Below the pieces are notes generated by a model that did no database searches, was not told the origin of the DNA, and saw only the letters and a program-made list of their open reading frames with translations. The position numbers were made by a program, and so were the translations under genes. From the NCBI GenBank assembly GCA_017536545.1, contig JAFXHF010000007.1:62001-126000 (forward strand): DNA of 64,000 bases, in the 5' to 3' direction. The stretch is from a bacterium (GTDB taxonomy: Bacteria; Cyanobacteriota; Vampirovibrionia; Gastranaerophilales; Gastranaerophilaceae). Positions 9,280 through 17,482 of this stretch are shown here, piece after piece. How positions within the stretch are numbered: the first letter of the stretch is position 1; each line of letters starts with the position of its first letter.

Positions 9280-9420
9280 ATGTACGAAGATCTAGTGAGA
9301 AAACAGATTATTATTGAATTAAAAAACTTGATTAAAAAAGCAGAAGAGATTGAGCAAGATAAAGATTCATATTGTGAATTTATGAAGGGTATGATTTTAA
9401 ATACTTATAGTGCAAATTAA
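9280..9420 (+). CDS. Small hypothetical protein, 46 aa
   Basis: An ATG at 9280 opens a 46-codon frame ending in TAA. The product is charged and looks helical (IIIELKNLIKKAEEIEQDKD), with one Cys near residue 32. GGGGTG lies about 10 nt upstream. The frame is the same as that of the permease gene and stays open from the permease stop codon to the end of this ORF (79 codons), so an in-frame GTG at 9247 is an alternative start. No homologue is recognised and expression is uncertain. Confidence 0.45.
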   Translation: MYEDLVRKQIIIELKNLIKKAEEIEQDKDSYCEFMKGMILNTYSAN

Positions 9421-9466
9421 CCACTAGAGTAATGTTTTTTGTCTAAATTCACCATAAATTAACTTT

Positions 9467-10825
9467 ATGAATATAGTTATTATTGGTGGTGTTGCAGCAG
9501 GAGCAAAAGCTGCAGCAAAAATTAAACGTTTACTCCCAGATGCAAATGTAGCAATTTATACAGATGATACACACGTATCATATTCTTCGTGTGGATTACC
9601 ATATTATATTCAGGGAAATTTTAGTGATTATCGAATGCTTTTAGTCCGTTCGGTAGAAGAATTTAATGCTGCTGGAATAGAAGTTTATCTAGAATCAAAA
9701 GTCGAAAAAATACTTCTAAAACAACAGCAAATACTCGTTTGCAATAAGACTGATGCATACTTAGTAAAGTATGATAAGTTAATAATTGCAACAGGTGCAA
9801 GACCAAGAATACCAAATATTCACGGGGTGACTAATTTTGACAACATATTTACTGTCAGAAAAATTGAAGATGGCATAAATATACGAGAACAAATGAAAAC
9901 AGCAAAAAAAGTTGTTATAGTTGGTAGTGGTTACATTGGATTAGAACTTCTCGAAGCATTTGTAAAAAATGGGCTACAAGTTACTGTAATTGAGCGTAGC
10001 AATCGACTTATTTCCTCTCTGGATGCTGATATGTCTGATTTGATAAGAAAAAGACTTGAGTCAATAAAAGATCGAAATTTTGAATTTTACACAGGCGAAA
10101 TTGTAAGCGAAATTAAAGGAGAGGGCAGAGTTGCAAATATTGTAAAAACGCACTCTGGTAAAGAGTTTAATACTGATATGATAATAATTTCAGCAGGAAT
10201 TATCCCGAATTCCGAATTAGCTAAAGATGCTGGAATTGAAATTGGAAAAACAGGTGCAATCAAGGTGAATAAACTGATGCAAACCTCTGTTCCGAATGTT
10301 TATGCGTGTGGAGATTGTTGTGAAGAACCTCATTTAATTAGTGGGAAATCGGTCTGGGTTCCTCTAGGTTCTACAGCTAACAAAGAAGGTCGTTGTGCTG
10401 CAATGAACGCAGCGGGAATATATTCCCCATTTGAAGGGGTATTAGGTTCAGCCGTATCAAGATGCCTAAACACAACTATTTCAATGACTGGTTTAACTGA
10501 AAAGCAAGCAATTGAAGCGGGCTTTACTCCTGTATCAGCGGTAGTATCAAAAACTGATAAGGTTGCGTATATGCCAGATGTTGGTGATATAACTCTAAAA
10601 ATAATAGCGGACAAGCATTCAGGCTTACTACTTGGCGGACAGGCAATAGGTGCATTTGGAGCAGACAAACGTATAAATAGTCTTGCTACGGCACTTTTAG
10701 CTCATTTAACAGTAAAAGAATTTAAGCATAACGACTTAACTTATTCCCCACCTTATTCGACAACAATTGACCCATTACTAGATGCAATGAATATACTTTG
10801 CAGTAAGATTAACAAGCATTGTTAA
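9467..10825 (+). CDS. CoA-disulfide reductase-like FAD/NAD(P)H oxidoreductase
   Basis: This belongs to the single-cysteine pyridine-nucleotide disulfide oxidoreductases (CoA-disulfide reductase, NADH oxidase/peroxidase). In 452 residues it has the N-terminal FAD dinucleotide motif GGVAAGAKAAAKIKR, the SYSSCGLPYY signature with the redox Cys at 42, the NAD(P)H-binding GSGYIGLE, the second FAD motif NVYACGDC and a C-terminal dimerisation domain. Its likely role is reduction of CoA or polysulfide disulfides, or of oxygen species, in an anaerobe. No Shine-Dalgarno is visible. Its last 17 nt overlap the convergent FAD oxidoreductase gene. No rhodanese domain is attached. Confidence 0.88.
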   Translation: MNIVIIGGVAAGAKAAAKIKRLLPDANVAIYTDDTHVSYSSCGLPYYIQGNFSDYRMLLVRSVEEFNAAGIEVYLESKVEKILLKQQQILVCNKTDAYLVKYDKLIIATGARPRIPNIHGVTNFDNIFTVRKIEDGINIREQMKTAKKVVIVGSGYIGLELLEAFVKNGLQVTVIERSNRLISSLDADMSDLIRKRLESIKDRNFEFYTGEIVSEIKGEGRVANIVKTHSGKEFNTDMIIISAGIIPNSELAKDAGIEIGKTGAIKVNKLMQTSVPNVYACGDCCEEPHLISGKSVWVPLGSTANKEGRCAAMNAAGIYSPFEGVLGSAVSRCLNTTISMTGLTEKQAIEAGFTPVSAVVSKTDKVAYMPDVGDITLKIIADKHSGLLLGGQAIGAFGADKRINSLATALLAHLTVKEFKHNDLTYSPPYSTTIDPLLDAMNILCSKINKHC

Positions 10826-12134
10826 TTTGAGATTTAATATATTTTGCAACGGCTTCACCCATAGAAAAACAGCTGCCTTGCACTCTCAGTGCACCTTGTG
10901 CTAAATAATCTGCGGAAATTCCTCGTCCAACAACAAACAAATTATCATAATCATTTGACATTAAACTTTCAATAGGAAGTTGATATTCCCCAGTTTGTTC
11001 TAGTGTGGACGCGTTTTTATCCTTAGAATGTACATCAACTGGATAATTTGAAATTAATGCTGGATTATCAAATTTTTTACCACTTCTTAGATCATCAATT
11101 GAGTAAATATATTTACCCCTAATTCTATTTGAAACCCTTACCCCAAGGGAGTCTGCAATGTTTGAGATATATGCATTTTCGAATCCTGGGAAGTATTTTT
11201 TACAAAATTCTGATAATCTTAATATGCTTTCTCTAGCTGTAATTAGAGCCTTTGTTGTGTCTAAAGTTGAGTTAGGGTCTAGATTTTCGGCAATTCTAGG
11301 GCAATTAAACGCTACAGAATCGACTGTTCCAGCTACTGAAAATACCTGAAAATAGTTTCTATCAGTATCTTTTAGTATATTTTTAGCTACGGCATCATTA
11401 AAATATGGGGCTAAAGCCCAATCTCTGCCTAAATCCCAGGTATAAGCAGTAGATAAATGAGTTACTCCATCTATCACTTCAACTGTTGTAACATCTCTAT
11501 CAGAATCAATCTGTAAGAGCCAGTCACCAAAAGCTTTTCTATCAATACCACTCATAATAAATCTCAAACTCATCGGTTGAAATTCATTTTTATTTTCTAA
11601 AAATTCGCAATTAATTAATTTTGAAAATTCACAATTTCCTGTCGCATCTACAACATACTTCGCTTCGATATATTCCGATAATGTTTCACTGTTTTCTTGA
11701 TAATTATTATTAGTATATATCGTATCGTTAGATACTGATAATATATTTGTATTAACTTCTACATGGTTGATGTAAGAGGATATAATTTTTGCAGATTTTG
11801 CATATGAATTAAATCTTATATCTACATTTGCATCATTCATCATTTTATCAAGCACAATCTTTGCAAGCTCAGGATTAAACCAACCAGGATTATCCTGATA
11901 AGTTATTTGACCGCCTATAATCTTTAACTCAGAAATCAATTTTTGGTAAAATTCAGTATTTATTTGATTTTCACCCGATTTCATAACTGGAACAACAAGT
12001 CCTGAGGTAATCGCACCCCCTAAGTGTATTCCTTTTTCAATCAATAAGGTTTTTAAGCCAAGTTTTCCAGCCGTATAAGCAGCCGCACAACCAGATGTGC
12101 CACCCCCGATTACTAAGACATCGTATTTTTGCAT
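10809..12134 (-). CDS. FAD-dependent oxidoreductase (FAD_oxidored-type)
   Basis: The 441-residue protein opens with a dinucleotide-binding motif VIGGGTSGCAAAYTAG and a GAITSG loop typical of FAD-dependent oxidoreductases of the PF12831 kind. It ends with a second FAD contact region (VGRGISADYLAQGALRVQG). The substrate is unknown. Its first 22 nt overlap the end of an MnmD-type methyltransferase gene. In many proteobacteria MnmC fuses such a methyltransferase to an FAD oxidase, but the oxidase family there is different from this one. A role in the same tRNA wobble modification is therefore only an inference from position. Confidence 0.75.
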   Translation of the reverse strand: MQKYDVLVIGGGTSGCAAAYTAGKLGLKTLLIEKGIHLGGAITSGLVVPVMKSGENQINTEFYQKLISELKIIGGQITYQDNPGWFNPELAKIVLDKMMNDANVDIRFNSYAKSAKIISSYINHVEVNTNILSVSNDTIYTNNNYQENSETLSEYIEAKYVVDATGNCEFSKLINCEFLENKNEFQPMSLRFIMSGIDRKAFGDWLLQIDSDRDVTTVEVIDGVTHLSTAYTWDLGRDWALAPYFNDAVAKNILKDTDRNYFQVFSVAGTVDSVAFNCPRIAENLDPNSTLDTTKALITARESILRLSEFCKKYFPGFENAYISNIADSLGVRVSNRIRGKYIYSIDDLRSGKKFDNPALISNYPVDVHSKDKNASTLEQTGEYQLPIESLMSNDYDNLFVVGRGISADYLAQGALRVQGSCFSMGEAVAKYIKSQINNAC

Positions 12135-13411
12135 AGTTCCCCCTTATTGAAATTCTTCTTATATTGTGAAGTTGAGATTCTATCAGTGTTTTCAACCTCT
12201 TTTTTACGAGCAGCGAATATCGCCTCATTTTGCCCTGTTAAATTTTCATCCCTATAAAATATACCTGCCGAAGTTTTTAAAAGCCCTAAATCGAATTCTG
12301 AAAGGGGGTAAATAATGAGGTCAGAATTTTTAACCGCAACAGTTCCTGTAAACTTTTGTTCTCGTTCATTATAAATATTGCCGATATGAAAACCAGCTTC
12401 TTGCATGGCTGATCTAATTGCAGCTGATGTAGAATAAGTTAAAATCATTCCATCTTGTTCTAAGTGTTCAAATAAAAGTTTAAAAAATTCATAAGACCAT
12501 AAACAAGGACATTTTGATGGAGTAAATGCATCTAAAAATATCAAATTATATAAATTATTATCCTCTTTGATAACCTGACGAGCGTCACCAATTTTTAGGT
12601 TAAAAACAATATCCTCTATTTTATAGTGTTTTAATTCCTTTTTGTAGCGATTAGTTACATGTCGATAATATATATTATGTAAAAAGGCTAAGAACCCCCT
12701 TAAAAATCCGCTTAGGTTAGTTATATACCCTTTGCTAATTTTACCCCTGTAAATGCCCCTTATATCGCTTGTAAAATATTTAGCATACTTTTTGTCAGAT
12801 ATAATGCGGGTTACAGCCTCATTGGTATAGAAATCAGGGCAAATTTGGGTTATTTTTTCAAAAATTAAAAAATTAATAATTTTTTGAATTTTCTGATTCT
12901 TGATTTTTTTATTTTTATCTAAATATTTCCCGATATTTTTCTTTTCAAAATCAAAATTGTCATTTTTAAAAAATTTTTCACCAGTTTTTATAAATGGAGA
13001 TAAAAATGCTAAAATTTTATCATTATCTATAGCGGTTACAGAAATCTTATCGAAAGCATTATCGGTATATATCTCACCGTTATAAATGCCATCCAATTCA
13101 TGGTTTATTTTATTGGTATGTATCGTAGCGATATGCTTATCTGGAAGAGAGAAAAATTTTTTATTTTTTCTCAAAAAAATTTTTTCAAAAATAAAATTTA
13201 AAAAACTTTTTGAATTATAACCAATTCCATAACAAATATCTAAAACTTTAATCGAATCTTTTTTTAAAAGCTCATCCATATTAATTGGCAAAATAAACTT
13301 CTCATATGCCTCAGTTAGAGCCCCTGTAGAGCTATGGTATATGTCATCGAAGTCTGAACTATATAGTCCTACTGAACCATCATTTGTGAAATATGGGTGA
13401 AACTCGTACAT
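12113..13411 (-). CDS. MnmD-type tRNA methyltransferase (MnmC N-domain family), enlarged
   Basis: Family members methylate nm5(s2)U at the tRNA wobble position using SAM. The start of the protein has HSSTGALTEAYEKF and the SAM loop LDICYGIGYNSKSF. The C-terminal half has IFLDAFTPSKCPCLW and ILTYSTSAAIRSAMQEAGF, diagnostic of this family. Between them is a Lys/Phe/Asn-rich insertion of about 130 residues that makes the protein (432 aa) much longer than a stand-alone MnmD. The ATG at 13411 is preferred over the GTG at 13426. TATAAT at 13418-13423 is 6 nt upstream with TTGCCC 16 nt further on, which predicts a leaderless transcript. Confidence 0.78.
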   Translation of the reverse strand: MYEFHPYFTNDGSVGLYSSDFDDIYHSSTGALTEAYEKFILPINMDELLKKDSIKVLDICYGIGYNSKSFLNFIFEKIFLRKNKKFFSLPDKHIATIHTNKINHELDGIYNGEIYTDNAFDKISVTAIDNDKILAFLSPFIKTGEKFFKNDNFDFEKKNIGKYLDKNKKIKNQKIQKIINFLIFEKITQICPDFYTNEAVTRIISDKKYAKYFTSDIRGIYRGKISKGYITNLSGFLRGFLAFLHNIYYRHVTNRYKKELKHYKIEDIVFNLKIGDARQVIKEDNNLYNLIFLDAFTPSKCPCLWSYEFFKLLFEHLEQDGMILTYSTSAAIRSAMQEAGFHIGNIYNEREQKFTGTVAVKNSDLIIYPLSEFDLGLLKTSAGIFYRDENLTGQNEAIFAARKKEVENTDRISTSQYKKNFNKGELCKNTMS

Positions 13412-13417
13412 AGTCTT

Positions 13418-13445
13418 ATTATACACCCCTTTTAAGGATGGGCAA
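13418..13445 (-). promoter_or_regulatory. Predicted leaderless promoter of the MnmD-type gene
   Basis: TTGCCC (13440-13445) and TATAAT (13418-13423), with a 16-nt spacer, end exactly 6 nt before the ATG at 13411. Transcription would start at or next to the initiation codon. Confidence 0.55.
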
Positions 13446-13491
13446 GAACTTAATATTAGGGAATATTTGTCATTTTTACACTTGTTTTTGT

Positions 13492-13497
13492 TATAAT
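13492..13497 (+). promoter_or_regulatory. -10 box of thrB promoter
   Basis: TATAAT lies 23 nt before the thrB ATG, with a possible TTGTCA -35 at 13467-13472 (19-nt spacer). This leaves room for a short leader with the AAAGGTG ribosome-binding site. Confidence 0.5.
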
Positions 13498-13520
13498 AAG
13501 AATGAAAGGTGATTAAGATT

Positions 13521-14468
13521 ATGAAAGTAAGTGTAAAAGTACCAGCAACCAGTGCAAATATAGGCCCCGGCTTTGATTGTATGGGTTTAGCTTTGCCAAT
13601 TTATAATACTGTTACAATTGAAGAAACTGTATTACCAGGTACTGGAGTTGAAATCAATGTTTTAGCTGATAGTGATGCTATTGACCAAGCTTCACTTGAT
13701 CATATTCCATTAGATGAAAATAGCATTGTTTATAAAGCCGTTGAGCTACTTTACAATTCAATAGGTCAAACCCCTAGTGAACTTAAAATTACAATCCACT
13801 CAAGCATTCCTGTAACAAGAGGGCTAGGTAGCAGCTCATCAGTTATTGTTGGAGCTTTATTAGCTGCTAATGAATTGTTAGGCAGACCAGCAGATGAAGC
13901 TGCTTTATTATCAATTGCAACAGAAATTGAGGGACACCCTGATAATGTTGCTCCTGCAATTCTAGGCGGGCTTATCATTGCGGCACAAGAAGATGATGGA
14001 AGTGTTACATACAGGAAACTTGAATGGCCTGAAGAATGGGCTCTTACTGTTTGTATCCCCGATTTTGAATTAGCAACAGAAATTGCTCGTTCTGTTTTAC
14101 CAAAAGAAGTGCCTATGAAAGATGCAATTTTCAATGCTCAAAAACTTGCAATGCTACTTCATGCTGTAAATACAAAAGACTCTGAGCTTATGAAATCTGC
14201 ATTAAAAGATAGATTACACCAGCCATACAGAATGAAATTAATCCCTGGTTTAGATAAAATTATGGATAATTTAAAACATTTTGAAAACGTTCTAGGCTGC
14301 GTAATAAGTGGTGCAGGCTCAACAATTCTAGTTATTTCTGAAAAGAATGACCTAGATAAAGTTAGAAATATTGTTAAAGAAACTTGGGCAAATCAAAATA
14401 TCAAATGTGATATTAGAACTCTTTCTATTGAAAATAATGGGGCACAAGTTATCACAAACGAAGATTAG
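13521..14468 (+). CDS. thrB: Homoserine kinase
   Basis: This GHMP-family kinase phosphorylates homoserine in threonine synthesis. From the ATG at 13521 the protein is 315 residues, beginning with VKVPATSANIGPGFDCMGLA and carrying the ATP loop TRGLGSSSSVIVG (around 97-109) and the EGHPDNVAPAILGG block. AAAGGTG lies 9 nt upstream of this ATG. An in-frame GTG at 13509 overlaps that ribosome-binding site and is less likely. No other threonine gene is adjacent. A hairpin with a U-run follows at 14512. Confidence 0.94.
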   Translation: MKVSVKVPATSANIGPGFDCMGLALPIYNTVTIEETVLPGTGVEINVLADSDAIDQASLDHIPLDENSIVYKAVELLYNSIGQTPSELKITIHSSIPVTRGLGSSSSVIVGALLAANELLGRPADEAALLSIATEIEGHPDNVAPAILGGLIIAAQEDDGSVTYRKLEWPEEWALTVCIPDFELATEIARSVLPKEVPMKDAIFNAQKLAMLLHAVNTKDSELMKSALKDRLHQPYRMKLIPGLDKIMDNLKHFENVLGCVISGAGSTILVISEKNDLDKVRNIVKETWANQNIKCDIRTLSIENNGAQVITNED

Positions 14469-14511
14469 TCTATTAAATTAGATTAAATACCAATAAAAAA
14501 TTTACATATAT

Positions 14512-14552
14512 CCTCCATAATTGGTTATTAAAACTAATGGAGGGTATTTTTT
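14512..14552 (+). terminator. thrB terminator hairpin that also masks the ferredoxin ribosome-binding site
   Basis: CCTCCAT (14512-14518) pairs with ATGGAGG (14537-14543), extended by TGGTT/AACTA, and is followed by TATTTTTT up to 14552. It has the form of an intrinsic terminator for thrB. Its 3' arm is also the GGAGG ribosome-binding site for the ATG at 14553, so in readthrough RNA the site is paired with CCTCC. Confidence 0.7.
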
Positions 14553-14738
14553 ATGAACGTAAGTGTACTTGATAATTGTGTTGGGTGTGGAGCATGTGCA
14601 ATAATCAATTCTGAAGTCTTTGAGATAAAAGGAAATAAAGCCGTTGTAAATTCAGATAAAATTGAACAAACTCAGGATTTATGCATAGATGCAGCAATTA
14701 CATGTCCTGTAAATGCTATTGAAATTGATGAATATTAA
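14553..14738 (+). CDS. Ferredoxin, 4Fe-4S
   Basis: This is a 61-residue electron carrier. NCVGCGACAI supplies three cluster cysteines (C-x2-C-x2-C) and TCPVNAI supplies the fourth. An additional Cys seven residues before the last (CIDAAITCP) resembles monocluster ferredoxins with a disulfide in place of the second cluster. It probably serves low-potential redox enzymes of an anaerobe; the partner is not evident nearby. GGAGG is ideally spaced (9 nt) from the ATG but lies in the 3' arm of the upstream hairpin. Confidence 0.9.
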   Translation: MNVSVLDNCVGCGACAIINSEVFEIKGNKAVVNSDKIEQTQDLCIDAAITCPVNAIEIDEY

Positions 14739-14752
14739 TAATTGTTAAGTTG

Positions 14753-14786
14753 AAGGCAATTTTACTTTTCAAAAATACTTTATATA
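14753..14786 (+). promoter_or_regulatory. Two-block upstream element, copy 2
   Basis: AAGGCAATTTT (14753-14763), 12 nt, then TACTTTATATA (14776-14786), 47 nt before the start of the 169-aa gene. Both blocks and the spacing are identical to 5087-5120, while the 12-nt gap sequences differ. Confidence 0.55.
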
Positions 14787-14833
14787 AGAGTAGGTTAAAA
14801 TTTTTTAGTGTTATTTTTGAAAGGTAGGTAATT

Positions 14834-15343
14834 ATGAACGCAGTAGCTAAAGTAGCTTTAGGTGGATTAGGTTTAGGTGCAGTAGGTGTATCTGCAAGAG
14901 TGATTCCAGCATTAGTTGATAATAAAAAAGGTAGTTTAACAAATAGAGCAGATTGTGCTGCAGAAAAAATTAAAAATGATACAAGTGCAACGTTAAAATT
15001 AGCAGTACCTGCAGGCGTTGTTGCTGGTGTTGCAGCAGCTAAACCAGGTTTATTATCAAAAGTTGGCATGACAGCTGCTAAATATTTAGGTAAAGGTGCT
15101 AAAGCTCTAGGTAAATTATTCAAAAACCCAGGCAATGCATTAACAAAAGGTATTTCTAAAGTATTAACAGCTATTCAGAAAAACCCTGTAAAATACGGTA
15201 AAATCGGTTTAGCTGCAGCTGCTGTATTATACGCATTAAATACAATTACAAAACATGCATACGATGATGGTAAAATCGAACAAAAATACAACGATACAGG
15301 TGCAATTGAAAATGCTACAAAAAACTTAGTTTTGAACGCATAA
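14834..15343 (+). CDS. Small Ala/Gly/Lys-rich protein, possibly membrane-associated
   Basis: The function of this 169-residue protein is not recognised. It begins with a Gly/Ala-rich hydrophobic stretch (KVALGGLGLGAVGVSARVI). A second hydrophobic stretch (LAVPAGVVAGVAAA) follows near residues 55-68, then a Lys-rich helical middle (KYLGKGAKALGKLF) and a third hydrophobic helix (IGLAAAAVLYALNTI) near 122-136. AAAGGTAGG lies 6 nt before the ATG. It is monocistronic, with the two-block element upstream and a strong terminator downstream. Alternating Ala/Gly and basic helices could associate with membrane, but that is inference. Confidence 0.75.
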   Translation: MNAVAKVALGGLGLGAVGVSARVIPALVDNKKGSLTNRADCAAEKIKNDTSATLKLAVPAGVVAGVAAAKPGLLSKVGMTAAKYLGKGAKALGKLFKNPGNALTKGISKVLTAIQKNPVKYGKIGLAAAAVLYALNTITKHAYDDGKIEQKYNDTGAIENATKNLVLNA

Positions 15344-15367
15344 TATAATCCCTATATACATCGAGAG

Positions 15368-15403
15368 AAAAGAGGCATAGACTAGTTAGTCTGTGCCTCT
15401 TTT
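15368..15403. terminator. Bidirectional terminator
   Basis: AAAAGAGGCA-AGACTA pairs with TAGTCT-TGCCTCTTTT around a tiny loop, with T-runs on both strands. It ends the 169-aa gene (+) and overlaps the 3' end of the 55-aa gene (-). Confidence 0.85.
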
Positions 15404-15549
15404 ACTTCATAAGAAAATGAAATTTTATATTCAGTATCAGAAACATCAACAATCGCCCATCTGACAATCTCAGCGTATTTTTCAACTAGAGTTACTTCAA
15501 TGGGTTTTGATTTATCAATATAAATAATTTCTGATAATATTTTTACCAT
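15382..15549 (-). CDS. Small hypothetical protein (55 aa) coupled to glmS
   Basis: An ATG 2 nt after the glmS stop opens a 55-codon frame ending in TAG. The product has alternating hydrophobic and charged residues suggestive of a small beta-rich fold (KPIEVTLVEKYAEIVRWAI, VDVSDTEYKISFSYEV). The tight spacing to glmS suggests coupled translation. Its last codons form part of the terminator hairpin. I know no family for it. Coding is supported by position and sensible composition rather than homology. Confidence 0.6.
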   Translation of the reverse strand: MVKILSEIIYIDKSKPIEVTLVEKYAEIVRWAIVDVSDTEYKISFSYEVKEAQTN

Positions 15550-15551
15550 AA

Positions 15552-17396
15552 TTACTCAACTGTAACTGATTTTGCAAGGTTTCTAGGCTGGTCAACGTCT
15601 TTACCTAAAAACTCTGCTATATAATAAGCAATCAACTGAAGTGGAATCATCGCAACAATTGGTGATAATAACTCTGTAACTTCAGGAACCCTAAGAACAA
15701 ACTCAAATAAATCATCAAGCTTAGTATCTGTAGAGTTTGTTAATGCAATCATTCTAGCATTACGAGCTTTTGCTTCCTCACTATTTGAAAGGATTTTTTC
15801 ATATACTGAACCCTTCATAAGAACAGATAAAACTGGCATAGTTTCATCTAACATTGCAATAGGGCCGTGTTTAAGCTCACCTGCAGGGTAACCTGTTGCG
15901 TTAATATAGCTAATTTCCTTAAGCTTTAATGCACCTTCAAGAGCTGTTGGGTAATTAATACCTCTTGCTATATAAATAAAATCTCTTGTACTTGCATATT
16001 TTCTTGCACAAGCTTGTATATTTTCTTTATTAGCTAAAATCTGCTCTATTTTTTGTGGCAACAACAACATTTCAGCTTTTAAATTTGTCAAATCAGAATG
16101 AGACATTGTACCTTTAATTTCTGCCATATAAAGTGCTAATAAATAGAATGAAGTTAACTGTGCAATATAAGATTTTGTAGCTGCGACAGAAACCTCAATA
16201 CCTGCACTTACAGGAACTAAGCTATCAGCTTCTCTTGCCATAGCACTATCAGGTCTATTTGTAATAATTAAAATATGAGAACCACGTGCTTTTGATTGTT
16301 TGATAGCTGTTAAGGTATCAGCAGTTTCTCCAGATTGAGAAACCCCAATAACCAAAGTATGCTCATCTGTTACAGTTTTTCTGTAAATATACTCGCTTGA
16401 AGCCTCAACATCAACAGGAATTCCGCAGAAATCTTCAATAATATACTTACCAATCATTGCAGCATGTAAAGAAGTCCCACAAGCAATTACCTGAATTCTA
16501 TTTAAATTTTTTAGAGTTTCTTTATTTAGTTTAACTTCATTTAAAACAATTGGAGAATCTGATGTATGAAGTTTGCCCACAAGAATATTACGAATAACAT
16601 CCGGTTGTTCGTGTATTTCTTTAAGCATGAAGTGTTTATAACCCATTTTACTAAGTGCAACAGGTTCCCAAGGTAATACTTCAACCTTTGGCTCAATCAC
16701 TTCTTCTTTTTCATTTTCAATTTTCAATGAATTCGGTGTTAATGTTGCAACCTGATTATCAGTTAAATATATAGCTTTTTTAGTGTGTTTAATAATTGCT
16801 GGAACATCAGACGCTACAAAGTATTCACCCTCACCAACACCAATTAAAAGTGGAGCATTTCTTTTAGTTACAACAAGTTTTTCTGGTTCATCGTTGTGCA
16901 TAATACAAAGGGCATAAGCACCTTCAATTTTTTTAGTTGCTATTTGAACAGCCTTTGTTAAGTCTTTAACCTCAGCATATATTGAAGCTACAAGGTGCGA
17001 AACTGTTTCAGTATCGGTTTGAGAGCGGAAGGTACAACCTTCTGCTTCTAGTTCTGAACGTAATTCTTTATAATTTTCGATAATACCATTATGCACAACA
17101 ACCAAATTTCCACAATTACAAGTGTGAGGGTGTGCATTTAATACAGTAGGAGCTCCATGAGTTGCCCAACGAATGTGGCCAATCCCCATTGTTGACTGAG
17201 TAATTTTATCAGTACAAGGTCTTAAAACATCTCTAAGATTTGCTAATTTGCCTTCTGCTTTATAAACATCAATTGAAGTGGAAGTTTTAATAGCAATACC
17301 AGAAGAATCATACCCTCTGTATTCTAGTTGCTCTAAACCATCTAATAATATATCAACAACTGGCTTTTTGCCAACATAACCAACGATACCGCACAT
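15552..17396 (-). CDS. glmS: Glutamine-fructose-6-phosphate aminotransferase
   Basis: GlmS makes glucosamine-6-phosphate from fructose-6-phosphate and glutamine, the first step to UDP-GlcNAc. All 614 residues are present: Cys2 nucleophile in MCGIVGYVG, an N-terminal glutaminase domain to about 240 (YRGYDSSG, HTRWATHG-like HIRWATHG), two SIS isomerase domains (GTSLHAA, SQSGETADT, TNRPDSAMARE) and the conserved C-terminal DQPRNLAKSVTVE. GGGAGAAG lies about 8-10 nt upstream. I see no glmS ribozyme: only 85 nt separate it from the next gene. A 55-aa gene follows after 2 nt. Confidence 0.97.
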   Translation of the reverse strand: MCGIVGYVGKKPVVDILLDGLEQLEYRGYDSSGIAIKTSTSIDVYKAEGKLANLRDVLRPCTDKITQSTMGIGHIRWATHGAPTVLNAHPHTCNCGNLVVVHNGIIENYKELRSELEAEGCTFRSQTDTETVSHLVASIYAEVKDLTKAVQIATKKIEGAYALCIMHNDEPEKLVVTKRNAPLLIGVGEGEYFVASDVPAIIKHTKKAIYLTDNQVATLTPNSLKIENEKEEVIEPKVEVLPWEPVALSKMGYKHFMLKEIHEQPDVIRNILVGKLHTSDSPIVLNEVKLNKETLKNLNRIQVIACGTSLHAAMIGKYIIEDFCGIPVDVEASSEYIYRKTVTDEHTLVIGVSQSGETADTLTAIKQSKARGSHILIITNRPDSAMAREADSLVPVSAGIEVSVAATKSYIAQLTSFYLLALYMAEIKGTMSHSDLTNLKAEMLLLPQKIEQILANKENIQACARKYASTRDFIYIARGINYPTALEGALKLKEISYINATGYPAGELKHGPIAMLDETMPVLSVLMKGSVYEKILSNSEEAKARNARMIALTNSTDTKLDDLFEFVLRVPEVTELLSPIVAMIPLQLIAYYIAEFLGKDVDQPRNLAKSVTVE

Positions 17397-17482
17397 AAAC
17401 TATTCTTCTCCCTATGTGTAATTACTGTATCATTTTACCATTAAAAAAGCCAGTTTGATAGACCTTTATATTAATTTTACAT

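Noticed and set aside
17397..17482. glmS ribozyme/riboswitch
   Set aside because: The sequence upstream of glmS (right of 17396, minus strand) is only 85 nt and AT-rich, and it shows no glmS ribozyme core. Firmicute-type control is therefore not supported.
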